Of a stretch of DNA of 64,000 nt, positions 32,927-44,685 are shown in pieces. This DNA comes from Phlyctochytrium arcticum (Eukaryota > Chytridiomycota > Chytridiomycetes > Chytridiales > Chytridiaceae). The notes below the pieces were generated by a model that had not been told where the DNA came from, ran no database searches, and saw nothing but the letters and a program-made list of their open reading frames with translations. A program made the translations under genes and the position numbers. Numbering within the stretch: the stretch's first letter is position 1; each line of letters begins with the position of its first letter. Location of the stretch: contig JAHLKI010000001.1 of NCBI GenBank assembly GCA_025602905.1, positions 2,542,001 through 2,606,000 on the forward strand. The letters are read 5' to 3'.

Positions 32927-35900
32927 ATGAAGTTTGCCAAGTACCTCGCTGAGAACAGCGTTCCAGAGGTACGCATTGACCTCTGCCAGAGATTTTCGCT
33001 ATTTTTTAATGTTTGGTCTTTTCAATATTGTAGTGGCGCTCGCGCTATGTGAACTATAGATTATTGAAGAAGGAAATAAAGAAAGTCCTTGCTGCTCGAC
33101 AAGACGCCCTCCATGCGGGCACGGAAGTACCACTTGCTTCCACAGAGGATGAAATTGTCATCAACACCTCTCCGGAGGGGTCGTCCGACGACCTAGTCCA
33201 CGCCCGGAAGCCAGCATACTTGCGAACTCGGTCAAATACCGTCGATTCTCATTTAGCTCTTACCGACGATGGTAAGATCGAACCTCTATATCGGACTCGC
33301 AACAAGCTGATTGTGTTTTCTAGAGGGTCTTCGGTTGCTTCTCGAAGAAGCCAATCTGGCAGAGGCGGACATCCACTTCTTCAAGGTGTTGGACCGAGAA
33401 CTTCAAAAAGCTGACAGATTCTATCAGAGTGAGTTTGAGATCTGAGACGGAGCCAAGGCGACTTGTTAAGTGCTATAAGGAAAGTAAAGGAGCAAGAAGC
33501 CGAGGGAAAGCTTGAAGAACTGCGACGCCAGTGTGTCATCATGAACCACAATGAGCAGATTCGGGAAGAGAAACGAAAGACATTTATAGACCCTGGAGAT
33601 CGGGATGTCTTTGATGATTCACCTTGGGAGCTAAAAGAGACTGAGGAAGATCCTGCAATTCCATTGACATCGGCAACAGATGCGGAGCATTTTACGCCCG
33701 TAGTAAAGAACCCTCGAAGCCGTCTACAAAAAGCATTTTTGGAGGTGAGCAAACATCCTTCTCAAGCCCGTATTTCATACTTATCTCTGGAAAGTACTAT
33801 AGACTACTGGAGGTATACTCCTCATGTCGTTTGTAACAGTCCACGGCCCCGTTGACCGCTCTTCCTAGCTGTTGAAAAACTTTCGAATCATTAACCAAAC
33901 CTCAATGACAAAGATTCTGAAGAAGAATGAAAAGGGTACGGGGGAGAATTGACCAATCAATCGTCATACGTGCTCATATTGTCATGCGAATCCAGTTACT
34001 GGCAACAGCGGTTCCATCTACATCTCCCGCACGAAGGATCTACCACTATTCAACTCCAAGAAGATTGAGGATCTGATCAATCAAACTGAAAATCTCTTTA
34101 CGGAAACATTTGCCGATGGAAATCGTCATGTTGCCATGCGGCGCCTGCGTGTCCCCGATCTGAAATCCCAGGTATGTAGCCTGTAACATTTTTGACCTGT
34201 GTATGACAGAATGCTTATGGTCCACAAAGTCCCTGGGGTTTACAACGTGGCGTACCGGGCTGTACATTGGCCTTTCCGTGCCAGCTATTCTACTCACGCT
34301 GCGCAAGACCTTTGTCGATGGCATTCCCGACCCAAATGTGGCGCTTATCTTGTTGATCTACGGAGGTTTCAGGTACGCTAAGATGGAGCGAGAAAACGTA
34401 GTACCTGATGAATAACATTTTGTGGTTAGCATACCGATAATATTTCTTTTCCTCTACTCCCTCCTACTGGTGATATGGGCTCGGTACCATGTAAACTGGG
34501 TGCTAGTATTTGAGTTGGATCCGCGAGGTAGGCAGTTTGTCATTGCAATCGAGATTTGGAGGCTGATAGTAATGACTATTTTACAGATTTTCTTCCCCCG
34601 GAAGGATTCTCTGAGTTTGCCTCCTTGTTGCTGTTATTGTTCTCCTACAACATGTACCTCGCATTGGACGACAATATTTTACCGTTCATTCCACTCAAGT
34701 GGTATCCTGTGGTTCGTGATGTTTATGAACTGTGGTATTAACAACACGCAACTGATCACGCATAACAGATCTTGTTTGGAACGATAATGCTGATAGTTTT
34801 TAACCCGTTCAAAATGTATTATCGCTCTTCAAGAAAATGGTTTGTCAACAGCATGGTACGTTTCGTGATGAGTGGTCCCTTCCTGAAATCACTGACTTTG
34901 GCATCCGCAGTCCCGCATATTGCTTTCAGGCGCATTCACTGTACAATTCCGGGACTTTTTCATCACAGATCTACTGTGCTCGATGGTCAGTCAACGTGAT
35001 GGAAATTTGAACAAAATGGACACTAACATGGTTGCATTTTCAGACGTACATGTTCGTCTCAATGCAAATCTTGATTTGTTCGGCATTCAGTGAGCATAAT
35101 TCTCTAAGTAAGTTTGTTCGTTTTTTCCTTCTTTTTGGCTCTAGCTAATGAATGATTTTGTTCAGGTGAGAAATGTGAATTTTCAAAGTCCTGGGTTGTG
35201 ATGTTTGCGACTGCCATCCCAGCAACTTGGCGGCTTTTGCAATGTATACGCCGTTACCGGGACAATCGCTTGGTCCATCCACATTTGACGAATGCCGTCA
35301 AGTACTGCTTGTCATTATCAGTTATAGTGCTATCGGCTGCGGCAAAGATCACAGATGAAACGTGGACGAGAGTGATGTGGATAAGTACGCATTCCCTTTA
35401 ATGAGCTTATGGATCGGCGCTGACCATTCAAATTAGTTTGCGCAATCTTTGCGTCCATTTATGCTTATTTTTGGGACGTCTTGTTTGACTGGGGTCTTTT
35501 TCAAACAAATAAGCACAACAAGTATTTGCGGAAAGTCATCGTTTACCCAAGCTGGTGGTACATGACAGCGATTGGGTAAGTTCAAAGTTGACGGACACAC
35601 GCCAATCATTGCTGATCTGTCCCAGCGTCAATTTTGTGCTCCGACTCTCGTGGGTGTTCCTTCTCTCTCCCAATAATTGGGGCTTTTTCCACGATGCCCG
35701 GATATTGGTCTACTTCCAAGCCTTACTCGAGCTATTCAGGTAGGGATCCATGTGGAGTAACACCTGATGTCGTGTTTGGGTCTGAACGACTTGATTTTTA
35801 GGCGTTTTATGTGGTGCATTATACGAATGTGAGAAGTTCTGCGGTACAAAAAAAGTTACCTCCAGTGGCTGATGTTTTCTTTAGGGAGAACGAGCACACA

Positions 35901-36108
35901 AACAACATTGGAAAATTCCGAGCTGTTACCGAAATCCCATTACCGTTCCGGTACGTTTTATAGCTTTCATTGCATGTTCATTCCTTCATCCCGATCTGAT
36001 GTGATTTCTGCCAGTGTCAACATTATACCCCACACTGACCATCTCCCAGTCACCAACTCAAGTCGGAGAACGGAGATCCCAATTGACCCCTCCACCACCG
36101 AAAACTAA
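32927..36108 (+). CDS. SYG1: SPX-EXS protein, XPR1/SYG1-type phosphate exporter (many exons)
   Basis: Likely plasma-membrane or Golgi phosphate exporter controlled by inositol pyrophosphates through its SPX domain. The N-terminus MKFAKYLAENSVPEWRSRYV is a textbook SPX start, with NYRLLKKEIKKVL, a variable loop, IHFFKVLDRELQKADRFYQ, an 18-nt microexon (YYRLLE) and LLKNFRIINQTSMTKILKK closing SPX. The membrane part contains LYIGLSVPAILLTL, YSLLLVIWARYHVNWVLVFE and FEL. The EXS domain follows (SKSWVVMFATAIPATWRLLQ, CIRRYRDNRLVHPHLTNAVK, YPSWWYMTAIGVNFVLRLSW, RRFMWCIIRMENEHTNN). The C-terminus is short and Ser/Pro-rich, ending PSTTEN. Exon order is clear; a few membrane-region joins near 34.4-35.1 kb were not checked base by base. 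Confidence 0.88.
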
Positions 36109-36237
36109 ATTTATCGAATCCTATCCCCTCCCCATTCACTAACTCTGTCCATCTGCATATATCGCCCAAGAACATTTATTTAATAAAATAGAGGACTATC
36201 GCTATGTGATTGTATGATAATTGTATCGAATACACTC

Positions 36238-38646
36238 TAGGGTCCGAGACGGTAGGGGTCGCGCGGGTAAAGAGATGTTCGACGAATGTTGCCCAAGTTC
36301 AAGAACAACATGAGCACACGCTCCAGACCTGGGAACGGCAGGTTATTATCAAGTGAATATCCTACGAAAGCGTAAAAGACTTACCAATTCCACCACCAGC
36401 GTGAGGGGGAGCTCCGAACTTGAAAGCATCCAAGTAGGGCTTGATGGTTGCTGGGTCTACGCCATGCTCACTGGCCCTCTTTTCCAAGAATTTTGAGTCG
36501 TGCACACGTTGGGCTCCTGAAAGAATCTCCTCCCCGCGCATGAAAAAGTCGTAGGAGTTACTGTAGCCCTGCAATGAAGGTCAGCAAGACGTTGGTTTCG
36601 TCCTCAAAAGCGGGGCAACTTACTGGACGAGCGGGGTCTGGCATTGTGTAGAATGGACGCACAGCCAACGGGAATTTGTCCAGCATGAAGAAGTCGGTCT
36701 TGTACTTTTCCTTGACAAGGCGTCCAAGGATTCGCTCTTTCTCCGTGCTGCAACACAAAAGTTTAGAAAAGGAGTGACTGGCACTATGAGAGAATGGTAA
36801 CATACTTCATATCATCAAAGTCACCAATCTCCACTCCGGCTTCACGCAACATGGCGATAGCTTGGGGATACTCCAGGACCAAAGTCTTCTCCAAGAATTC
36901 AAAATCCTCGAAAGGATACTGGCGCTTGATAACCTCAATCTCGGCCGCATATCTTGTCTTCAAGCCATTGATAATGTGTACAAAGAGACCATCCAGTACT
37001 TCCAGGACCTTGTAGAGTGGGTCAGTATATGCAGATAATTGTGACACATGAACGCATACATACCTCGTGGTAGTGCTCCTCAAATGCCATCTCCAGATCC
37101 AATGAGACATATTCAGTCATGTGACGGTGAGTGTTGGAGTTTTCAGCACGGAAAACTAGGGGGAGGTATCATTAAACACACTCTTTCAATAAAGAACTAT
37201 CGCACGCACCTGGGGCAATTTCGAAAACTCGTTCAAAATCAGCACAAATCATCATTTGCTTGTAGAACTGAGGCGATTGAGCCAGGAATGCCTCCTCTAG
37301 AAGTATTTCTTAGAACTTCCGACGACAATGTTGAACCTGACAGCATACCATTGAAATATTGAACCTTAAAAACGCTGGCACCTCCTTCACTTGCCGCTCC
37401 CAGCAGTTTGGGGGTGTGGATTTCGATGAAATTGTTATTTTCCAAAAACTCGCGGAACAGACGGCAAATTCCGTGTTGCATTCGGAAGATTGCATGGTTG
37501 GTGGTAGTCTATATCACTCATTAGTGGACTGTTAAGATTCCAGGTTACAATGGAGTACTAACCCTGAGGTCAAAGGGTCGGTTGTCCAGCCGTGTGTCGA
37601 GCTTGACACGGACGAGAGTTGGTTCCTATTCAAGTACCTTGTCAGCATAAGTCGAATACTACACTGCTTGCTTTTTACCTTTTCGAACTCGCTCTCAGGG
37701 CGAGTGGCATCCTCCAACGAGAAAGGAAGACGAGTGGCTTCGCTAAGAACGAAAATCTAAAGAATGTTGTTAGGGGAAAGTTCGCAAGCGGGGCCTGAGG
37801 AATCTACCTTTTCGATTTGCAGCTCGAAATCCTGAATGGTACAAGAGAGTACTTTTTGGAACGCTTGAACAACCTTGGCCTCTACCAAAACAAGAGATTC
37901 GGCAGAAATGCTAACGAGGGCTAAGTAAAAATGAATGGACATGGAAACCTCTTTTGAAACTCACCCCGCTGTGAACTTCTGCATTTGTTTACTGATGATC
38001 TGGTCGTCGACTGTCAAGACTCCCTGAACAGTAAAGGTACCCTGGCGTAATGTCAAAAAGCATTTTTTGCTGCCTGAAAGCAATGGATCTTGAATGCATG
38101 TTCAAATTTTTGATAAAAGAAAAGCCCACCTGTAGGGCGAGAGGTCTGAACTCTGGCACTGAGAAGAACGGTAGATCCCACATGGCTTTCTTTGATGTCA
38201 ACGATCTTGGTACGTGTCTTGCCTTGTAGAATAACACAAAATGAGCTGATGTGCGAGTTGATTCCAATGAAATGAGTCCTCCTTACCACTGCGCTCTTGT
38301 GACTGATTCATGATGGAGACACCATAGCGATCGGTAGAGCAATCCTACAAAATTCAAGCAATATAAACAAACGGCCCCGTAGCTCATTTTCAAGCGATCT
38401 CTACCGGCGATGCTGCGTCGCGAGCGGCCTTTTCAGCAGCCTTTTATGTAAAGAATTAGATGTTTATATCGGCCATCCATGCTTGCGGAATCGACATACC
38501 AGCTTTGCATCTCGCTCATCCTTCTTCTTTTGCTTCTCACGCTCTTTCTCCAGCTTCTTCAAGGCAGACTTGGAAAGAGGTTTTCCATCCTCACCGAGCG
38601 TAACACCCTCAACCAGATTGGCTACGGCATCCACAGCGTCAGACAT
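36238..38646 (-). CDS. DPS1: Aspartyl-tRNA synthetase, cytosolic eukaryotic type (about 12 exons)
   Basis: Class IIb synthetase charging tRNA-Asp. The N-terminal Lys-rich helix ([20 protein letters not shown]) is the eukaryotic tRNA-binding extension. The anticodon-binding OB fold follows ([36 protein letters not shown]). Class II motif 1 lies around [20 protein letters not shown], motif 2 is [16 protein letters not shown], and motif 3 is [18 protein letters not shown]. The end [15 protein letters not shown] is characteristic. Introns are short (about 50-70 bp). The start at 38646 ([14 protein letters not shown]) gives the normal length. An upstream in-frame ATG at 38745 would add 33 basic residues (see findings). 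Convergent with SPX-EXS, 129 bp between stops. Confidence 0.93.
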
Positions 38647-38824
38647 CTTTGAGCCTGGACTATCGAAATTAACAGTGGTAAAAGCTGCTTGAGATTTGTG
38701 GCAATCAATGGCTCGAGACTTTGCTCGGGAAATTCTTTGTGACATGAGTCACATGACGAGAATGTAAAGTGATTCCAGTGATTCGGCGAAGTCTGAAATT
38801 TCCCAGAGTTGCTCCAAGCATGAA

Positions 38825-41221
38825 ATGCAAACGCTCAGGACACCAATAAGCAACGCTGGGGCAGTGGCAGCAGCAACACTAGCATTTGGGGGGAAGAGAT
38901 GTTTGCGCCGTACGCAGTGTTGTCTGTCGCTCCTCCCAAGAGCAGCTGCGAAGAAGCAGCGATCTACCATATGGCAAGGCTTCCATTCGTCAACCGTCTT
39001 CCGTGCACAAAAGGACTCTCGGAAATCGCCAAAGTCACAGCCCGATATTCGAGAGCATGTGTTGAATGAGATCAAGTTGCCTGCGCGCAAGTCGGGAAAG
39101 TTTGGTCGCGCAGAAAGTGCACCAGGGCCATCTACTGGAGTCAAGCGAAATTTTAAAGCCCTTGCACGATACTTGGATCAATTTACGCAATCTGGATGGG
39201 TCAGACAAAAATGTTTAGTGTCGGGCATTCCGTCAGACTTTCTGCCAATCGCAATGGCATCCTTCAAAGAGGCTTTGGAGGCGGACAAGGTTCATCAACT
39301 TCCATTGTCAGATGTGTTTGCCCATCTCAATGCAAACAGTAAGTTTTGCGCGTTAATTATATCTGGTATACTCTAAGCCATTGCCTTTAGCCCCAATGGA
39401 CAAGATTCTGATACCCGGCTTCTTCAGATTTGTAAGCCAAAACTTTCCTGATAAAGTTCAGACATTGAGGACCCTTCTCAATCTATCAGATTTGACTTCT
39501 CCGGCTGATGCTTATACTGAAACCCGAAAACTCAAAAGGTGAATTTGTGTTGTTTCTCACGATGTAATTGGTACTGACTGAGCGACACTCTCAGAAAACT
39601 GATCCTGCATGTCGGACCTACAAATTCTGGGAAAACATATGCTGCCTTGCAACGATTTATACAGAGCAATTCTGGTATCTACTGCGGCCCACTTCGGCTA
39701 TTGGCCCATGAAGTCTACGAACGAATGAACGCACAAGGCGTGCCATGTAATTTGGTTACGGGCGAAGAAAGGCGGCAGAGTGATGGAGTGGACAAATATG
39801 CCGCAACTGTGGAAATGGCTCCGCAGAATGTACGATTCGATGTCGCCATCATCGATGAAATTCAGATGATTGGTGACAAGAGCCGTGGATGGGCTTGGAC
39901 ACACGCGCTTCTGGGTTTGCAGGCGGATGAGATTCATTTATGTGGAGAGCCAACTGTTATTCCACTTATCAATGCCCTTGCCAAGGAAACTGGCGATGAG
40001 GTTGAGATAAACTATTATGACCGCCTAACCCAGCTAACTGTTAAGAGCGCGGGTCTTTCCGGTGAACTGCGGAGTTTGAGGAAAGGTGATTGCATCGTCT
40101 CATTTTCCCGCCAAAACATTTTTGCAATAAAGCGGGCGATTGAGGAGAAGACAGCACTTCGTGCTGCAGTTATTTATGGTAGTCTTCCACCCGAAACACG
40201 CGCCGAACAAGCTCGCCTGTTTAACGATCCGGATAGTCCCTATGATGTTCTTGTGGCATCTGATGCAATCGGCATGGGATTGAATTTGAACATTCGGCGG
40301 CTCATTTTTGAGCGTGTTGATAAATGGAATGGCGAGACAACCAAGAAACTGACAATATCAGAAACAAAGCAGATTGCTGGACGCGCGGGTCGCTTCGGTA
40401 CACAATTTGAAGCAGGCGAAGTATGTACGCTGGATAATCAAGATATGCGTTATCTGCATCAAGCCATGCGTAGTGCGGCCCCAAACGTCATGTCTGCAGG
40501 ATTGCACCCGTCGCTGGAGCAACTGGAGAGCTTCGCTAAGCACCTTCCGAAGGAGACATTTTCATCACTTTTGGAGAGATTTGAGGATCTTGCCAACCTG
40601 GGGGGACGATATTTCTTGTGCAACCTTCATAACCTGCGCGATATTGCCAAACTTATTGAGAAGATTGCTCTGACGCTTCGCGATCGATATGTTTTTGTCC
40701 TTGCACCGACCAATGTGAAGGATCCGATCTCGGCTGGTGCAATGACTGCTTTGGCTAGGGCTCACAGTAACGGAACTACCATGTTGATCGGAAAGATGCT
40801 AGACTTGCCAGAGAGTGCTCCAACGGATTTGGAGTCACTTCGCGATCTTGAAGCTCAGCACCGTATCATCATTCTCTACATGTGGCTGGCACAGCGTTTC
40901 CCTGATACCTTTGTTGAACCTGAAGCGACGCTACACTTTCTCAAGCGGCGATGCGAAGAATTGATCAATCTGGGTCTTGCCTCACTCAAATTCCAGCGTA
41001 AATCGAGGAAGAAAAAGAAAAACGTTCAAACGACGCCTCCCGTAGATCTTAGTACGGATTCCGATATGATTGATGATGCCGAACTTAGCGTCAGTATTAG
41101 TAACGATCCCGATCCCTATGGGATTTATGAGACCGACGATCCATCGGCAGCACCGCTTCAAAATCTGTCAAACGTTCTCGAGCTTTGCGGGATAAAGAAA
41201 TCGGAAACAGACCGATTCTGA
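38825..41221 (+). CDS. SUV3: Mitochondrial ATP-dependent RNA helicase SUV3 (3 exons)
   Basis: Helicase of the mitochondrial RNA degradosome; unwinds RNA for 3'-end decay. Exons 38825-39338, 39391-39538 and 39595-41221 give 762 residues. The N-terminus is rich in Arg/Ala/Ser with almost no acid for 60 residues (a presequence). Walker A is HVGPTNSGKTY, created across intron 2. Motif II is IIDEIQMIGD, with the SUV3-type DEIQ rather than DExH. Motif V is DAIGMGLNLNIRRLIF and motif VI is QIAGRAGRFG. The SUV3 C-terminal domain follows (RFPDTFVEPEATLHFLKRRC), then basic RKSRKKKKN and an acidic tail. Divergent from aspartyl-tRNA synthetase with fewer than 180 bp between. Confidence 0.95.
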
Positions 41222-41506
41222 TGCATTTTTATCCGTCGTCTTTATTTATTTTATTCATATGTATCATAGGGTTCTTGCATTTTCCTTGACAATTTTGAAG
41301 GGTATAATCCCACTTCCAATGTTCCCTTATGGAACCCTGATCGCTCGCAGTTTGTTGTACAAGCCGCGGTTTTCAAAATTGAGACTTGACAGACTCAACC
41401 AAACGACGACGGCAATCCGTTTTTTGAATCCCGTTCCTGATCCCCCTATCTGCCAACCGACCTTTCCACAACCGTTGCAGCTCGCCCCCTTGAGCTCACT
41501 TGCAAT

Positions 41507-42997
41507 ATGTGCTTGCGGGATCCTTCGAGTGTTGCCAAGGGCGCCGACGCGATCGTCGACCAAAAAGAATTGTCGCAATGCAATACCCGTCAAAAAGCTT
41601 TGCTAGCTGTACGAGGAAACATTTACGATGTTACCAGCTTCATCGATCGCCATCCTGGAGGCAAGGATATTTTACTCATGTCAGCGGGAAGAGATGTCAC
41701 TCAGGTGTTTGAAACGTATCACGATGAAAAGGCTCTGGCCACATTGAAGTGAGTTAGATGGACTTTGGAGTCAAGGGAGGATGCATATTGATGTTAAGTA
41801 TAGTAAATTCAAGATTGGACGCCTGGCCGACAAGGGCACGCTACCCACATTTCCAGAACCGTCGGCCTTCCAGCTCACGTTGCGCCATCGGATCGCAAAG
41901 TACTTCAAGGACACGAAACAAGATCCAAAATACCACATCGGCCATGTCTTGCATTACATTGCCGTTGCAGTATTGTCGGTCCTATCTTACTATGCCACAT
42001 TCTTTGTGCCGTTCGTTCGTGATAATCTGGTGCTCTCCTCGATCACCTCCGTGATTTTTGGCGTACTGTGCGCGGAATCCTGCTTCACGATTGTGCACGA
42101 TGGGTCTCATGCTTCTTTTTCGCACCGCCCGTGGGTATGGGTTGCCCTTGGAGCGTGGCATGATTTCGTAAATGGCGCCAGTCAAGTTTCTTGGTTCTAC
42201 CAACATGTACTTGGTCACCAGTAAGTTGAAATTTTAATTCATAACGAACGGGTGCCTAATAGACCCTTTACAGTCCATATACCAATATTCCCAATGCTGA
42301 TCCGGACATTCATGTGTCTGAAGCCCATTTCCGACGAATCCGCAAAGACCAAAAATGGTTTTCAAAATATTTGAAGCAACACTTTGTCGCGCCCCTTATG
42401 TACAGTCTATATGGCTTCAAGTCACGCTACGATGATATCAACATTCTCTACTTTACAAAGCAACGAGGCGAAATTGCCATCAACCCAATGACAAACGCGC
42501 AGCACGCTATGTTTTGGGGTGGCAAGGCTTTCTTTGTTTTCCATCGCCTGATCCTTCCGGCTTTTTTCATGCCAATTACCAAAGTCTTGTGGTTCTTTAT
42601 CCTGTCTGATCTGGCTACGGCGTGGACTCTTGCTTTGGTTTTCCAGGCAAACCATGTTGTGGAGCATGTGGATTGGCCGGAGCCAGATAAGGTCACCAAT
42701 GTCGTTGCCCAAGATTGGATGGAATTGCAGATTACCACGGCACAAGATTACAGTCATAACGGTTTCTGGACAACCAAGCTGACTGGAGGTCTCAACTATC
42801 AGGTTGTTCACCATGCCTTCCCCCAAGTCTGTCAGTGGTACTATCCAGAGATTGCCCCGATTGTCAAAGAAACTTGCCGGGAGTACAATGTGCCATACGT
42901 GATACGAAAGGACTTTTACGAAGCTATCGGCGATCACATCAATTTGCTGTGGAAGTTAGGTCGTGCGGACCAGGACAGTTCGAAAAAGGAAACATAG
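41507..42997 (+). CDS. Cytochrome b5-fused front-end fatty-acid desaturase (3 exons)
   Basis: Di-iron membrane desaturase acting between an existing double bond or head group and the carboxyl end. Exons 41507-41748, 41804-42220 and 42274-42997 give 460 residues. The N-terminal cytochrome b5 domain has heme ligands in SFIDRHPGG and TYHDEKALATL. Histidine boxes are HDGSH, HVLGHH (formed across intron 2) and QVVHH; the glutamine in the third box marks front-end desaturases (delta-5/6/8). Hydrophobic spans surround IAVAVLSVLSYYATFFVPF and ITKVLWFFILSDLATAW. Substrate and position cannot be read from sequence. The start at 41507 (MCLRDPSSVAKG) is the first in-frame ATG before the b5 domain; a short 5' exon cannot be excluded. 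Confidence 0.9.
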
Positions 42998-43162
42998 ACC
43001 GGCTCTTCTTTGACTTTTCCCTGACATTTTGTATGTTTGTCATTAGAGTGCGTTTTTTTTCTCTCTGTGTCAGCTGTTTGTGGTGTAGCTTGTGATGTTT
43101 ACCAGTAATAAGAATAAGATATCGACCGCAAAAAAATCTTGAGGAGGCTCAGTGTTCTTGTC

Positions 43163-44344
43163 CTATGTGTCGTCCTCGGCAATGAGCGCCGGGTGAATTT
43201 CAATGGCGACTATAGAAATGTCATCATGAACGCTGCTAGTGGAAACGAAAATTTCCGACAGATATCCCGAGTCTCGAAGGCACAAAGCTTCTACATATGA
43301 CCCAAGCCGCTGTGCAGAAGACCCCCTTACAGTAGCTTCAATGGGATCGTGAGGAGGAACGTCCCGGTTGTAGGCCTCCAGCACCCTTTCCACTTCAACC
43401 TCTGCGTCGCCCCGACCATCAACTGCCGTCCATAGGCCATCGCTTGCCATTATGATCAAGTGCCCCCTGCCTGGCTCCAGATGCAGCACTTCCACATCTG
43501 GTGCGCCTTCAAAGAGTCGCGGAGGTAGTTTCATGACGACGTCACCCAAGGCATCACTCATTCCGAGATTTTTGATAGGAAATCCATACGGATTAACAAA
43601 GTCATCAGGACGGAATACTCGTGCATTTTCCAGGAAACGGACCGGGTATTTGGCATTAGGAGGAATGAGTTGTGTGATGGCTTTGGAGGACCGCGACTCT
43701 TTGAGGATACCTCCCCTCTCACGAACATGCAAAGCCTTTTGGGCGTGCGCAACGGAATGATCTTTGGTTAGGTACCAGCGGGAGTATCCTGGGGAGGAGG
43801 ACCTAGTCCGGCCAATTTGATTCGTACGGCCGACGACTGTGCGCGAGTCCCCGACATGCACTGTTATGAACCACTCTTCATACAAAAGAATGCCCAAGTT
43901 CAGAGTTGTGCCATCATCAATGGGGTGACCGGATTGAACAGATGAAAGCGTGTTGTCTGTCAGAAGGGCGGCATACTGAGACTCTCTCAAAGCACAAAAC
44001 TGCTTATCAAGGTCCTTTATCATCTTGTCAAAAAAGGTCCTTAGGTGCTCCAATTCGGATGACTCTGACAAGTTCCAAAACCTCTCGGCAAGTTTACTTT
44101 TAGCGGATGCAACTGCCCGCTCGCAAAACCAACCCGCGGCTTCCCTGCCTCCATGGCCATCAGCAACGCAAAAGATTTGGAAGCCTTTTTTTGGGTCCAC
44201 TGTAGCGTCGTCGTCAGGCACATAAATAACATCCTCGTTTGTTGGGTGCAGGGGTTCCCGCGAACCGCTGCCTATATCCTTCCATCCCGACAACGTTAGT
44301 CCTGCCCAACTGGATAACCCGGGCTTCTGACTCGCTGAGTTCAT
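43163..44344 (-). CDS. PP2C-type (PPM) protein phosphatase, single exon
   Basis: Metal-dependent Ser/Thr phosphatase, 393 residues, no intron, unlike its neighbours. Signature motifs in order: HPTNEDVIYVPDD, FCVADGHGGREAAG (metal-binding DGHGG), DGTTLNLGILL, VGDSRTVVGR, LTKDHSVAHAQKAL, MASDGLWTAVDG and SVHDDISIVAIEI. Spacing between the motifs is wider than in minimal PP2Cs, with a polar insert after LTKDHSV. No targeting signal is visible, so it is probably cytosolic or nuclear. Two ACGCGT (MCB-like) hexamers lie 116-147 bp upstream of the start. The lack of introns might reflect retroposition or transfer, but codon use looks like that of the neighbours. Confidence 0.9.
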   Translation of the reverse strand: MNSASQKPGLSSWAGLTLSGWKDIGSGSREPLHPTNEDVIYVPDDDATVDPKKGFQIFCVADGHGGREAAGWFCERAVASAKSKLAERFWNLSESSELEHLRTFFDKMIKDLDKQFCALRESQYAALLTDNTLSSVQSGHPIDDGTTLNLGILLYEEWFITVHVGDSRTVVGRTNQIGRTRSSSPGYSRWYLTKDHSVAHAQKALHVRERGGILKESRSSKAITQLIPPNAKYPVRFLENARVFRPDDFVNPYGFPIKNLGMSDALGDVVMKLPPRLFEGAPDVEVLHLEPGRGHLIIMASDGLWTAVDGRGDAEVEVERVLEAYNRDVPPHDPIEATVRGSSAQRLGSYVEALCLRDSGYLSEIFVSTSSVHDDISIVAIEIHPALIAEDDT

Positions 44345-44685
44345 CTTGTTGTCGGGAATAGGATGAGGATTTCAGCTGGGACCCTGGGAGCTGCCCTGGG
44401 AGAGTGACATTCAGTGGGACTTTCATGACAATGCCAGCCACGAAATATTACGTAAGCGAACGCGTAGCGTAGCGCGTAGGTCAGAACGCGTGTTCAAAAA
44501 TGTATCAATTGTACTTCGTACGATCATATAACATGGTTATAATCTGGAGGGTGCCCAGCGCCCCTATCGGCATTACTGTTGGCAAAGAAGAGGCTTTTTG
44601 ACGTCTGGGTCGTCGACGTGGAAAAGAGCCTCCTCTTTGTCGTTGACGGACAGAGCCAGAACCGCTGCGAGGAATTTCGTTACTC
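44345..44685. promoter_or_regulatory. PP2C upstream region with two MCB-like ACGCGT boxes
   Basis: 341 bp between two minus-strand genes. ACGCGT occurs at 44460-44465 and 44486-44491, joined by CGTAGCGTAGCGCGTAGG. In yeasts such MluI boxes bind MBF and confer G1/S expression. The role here is inferred only from the motif. Confidence 0.35.

Noticed and set aside
42422..42937. Minus-strand frame of 171 codons
   Set aside because: Antisense shadow of the desaturase exon.
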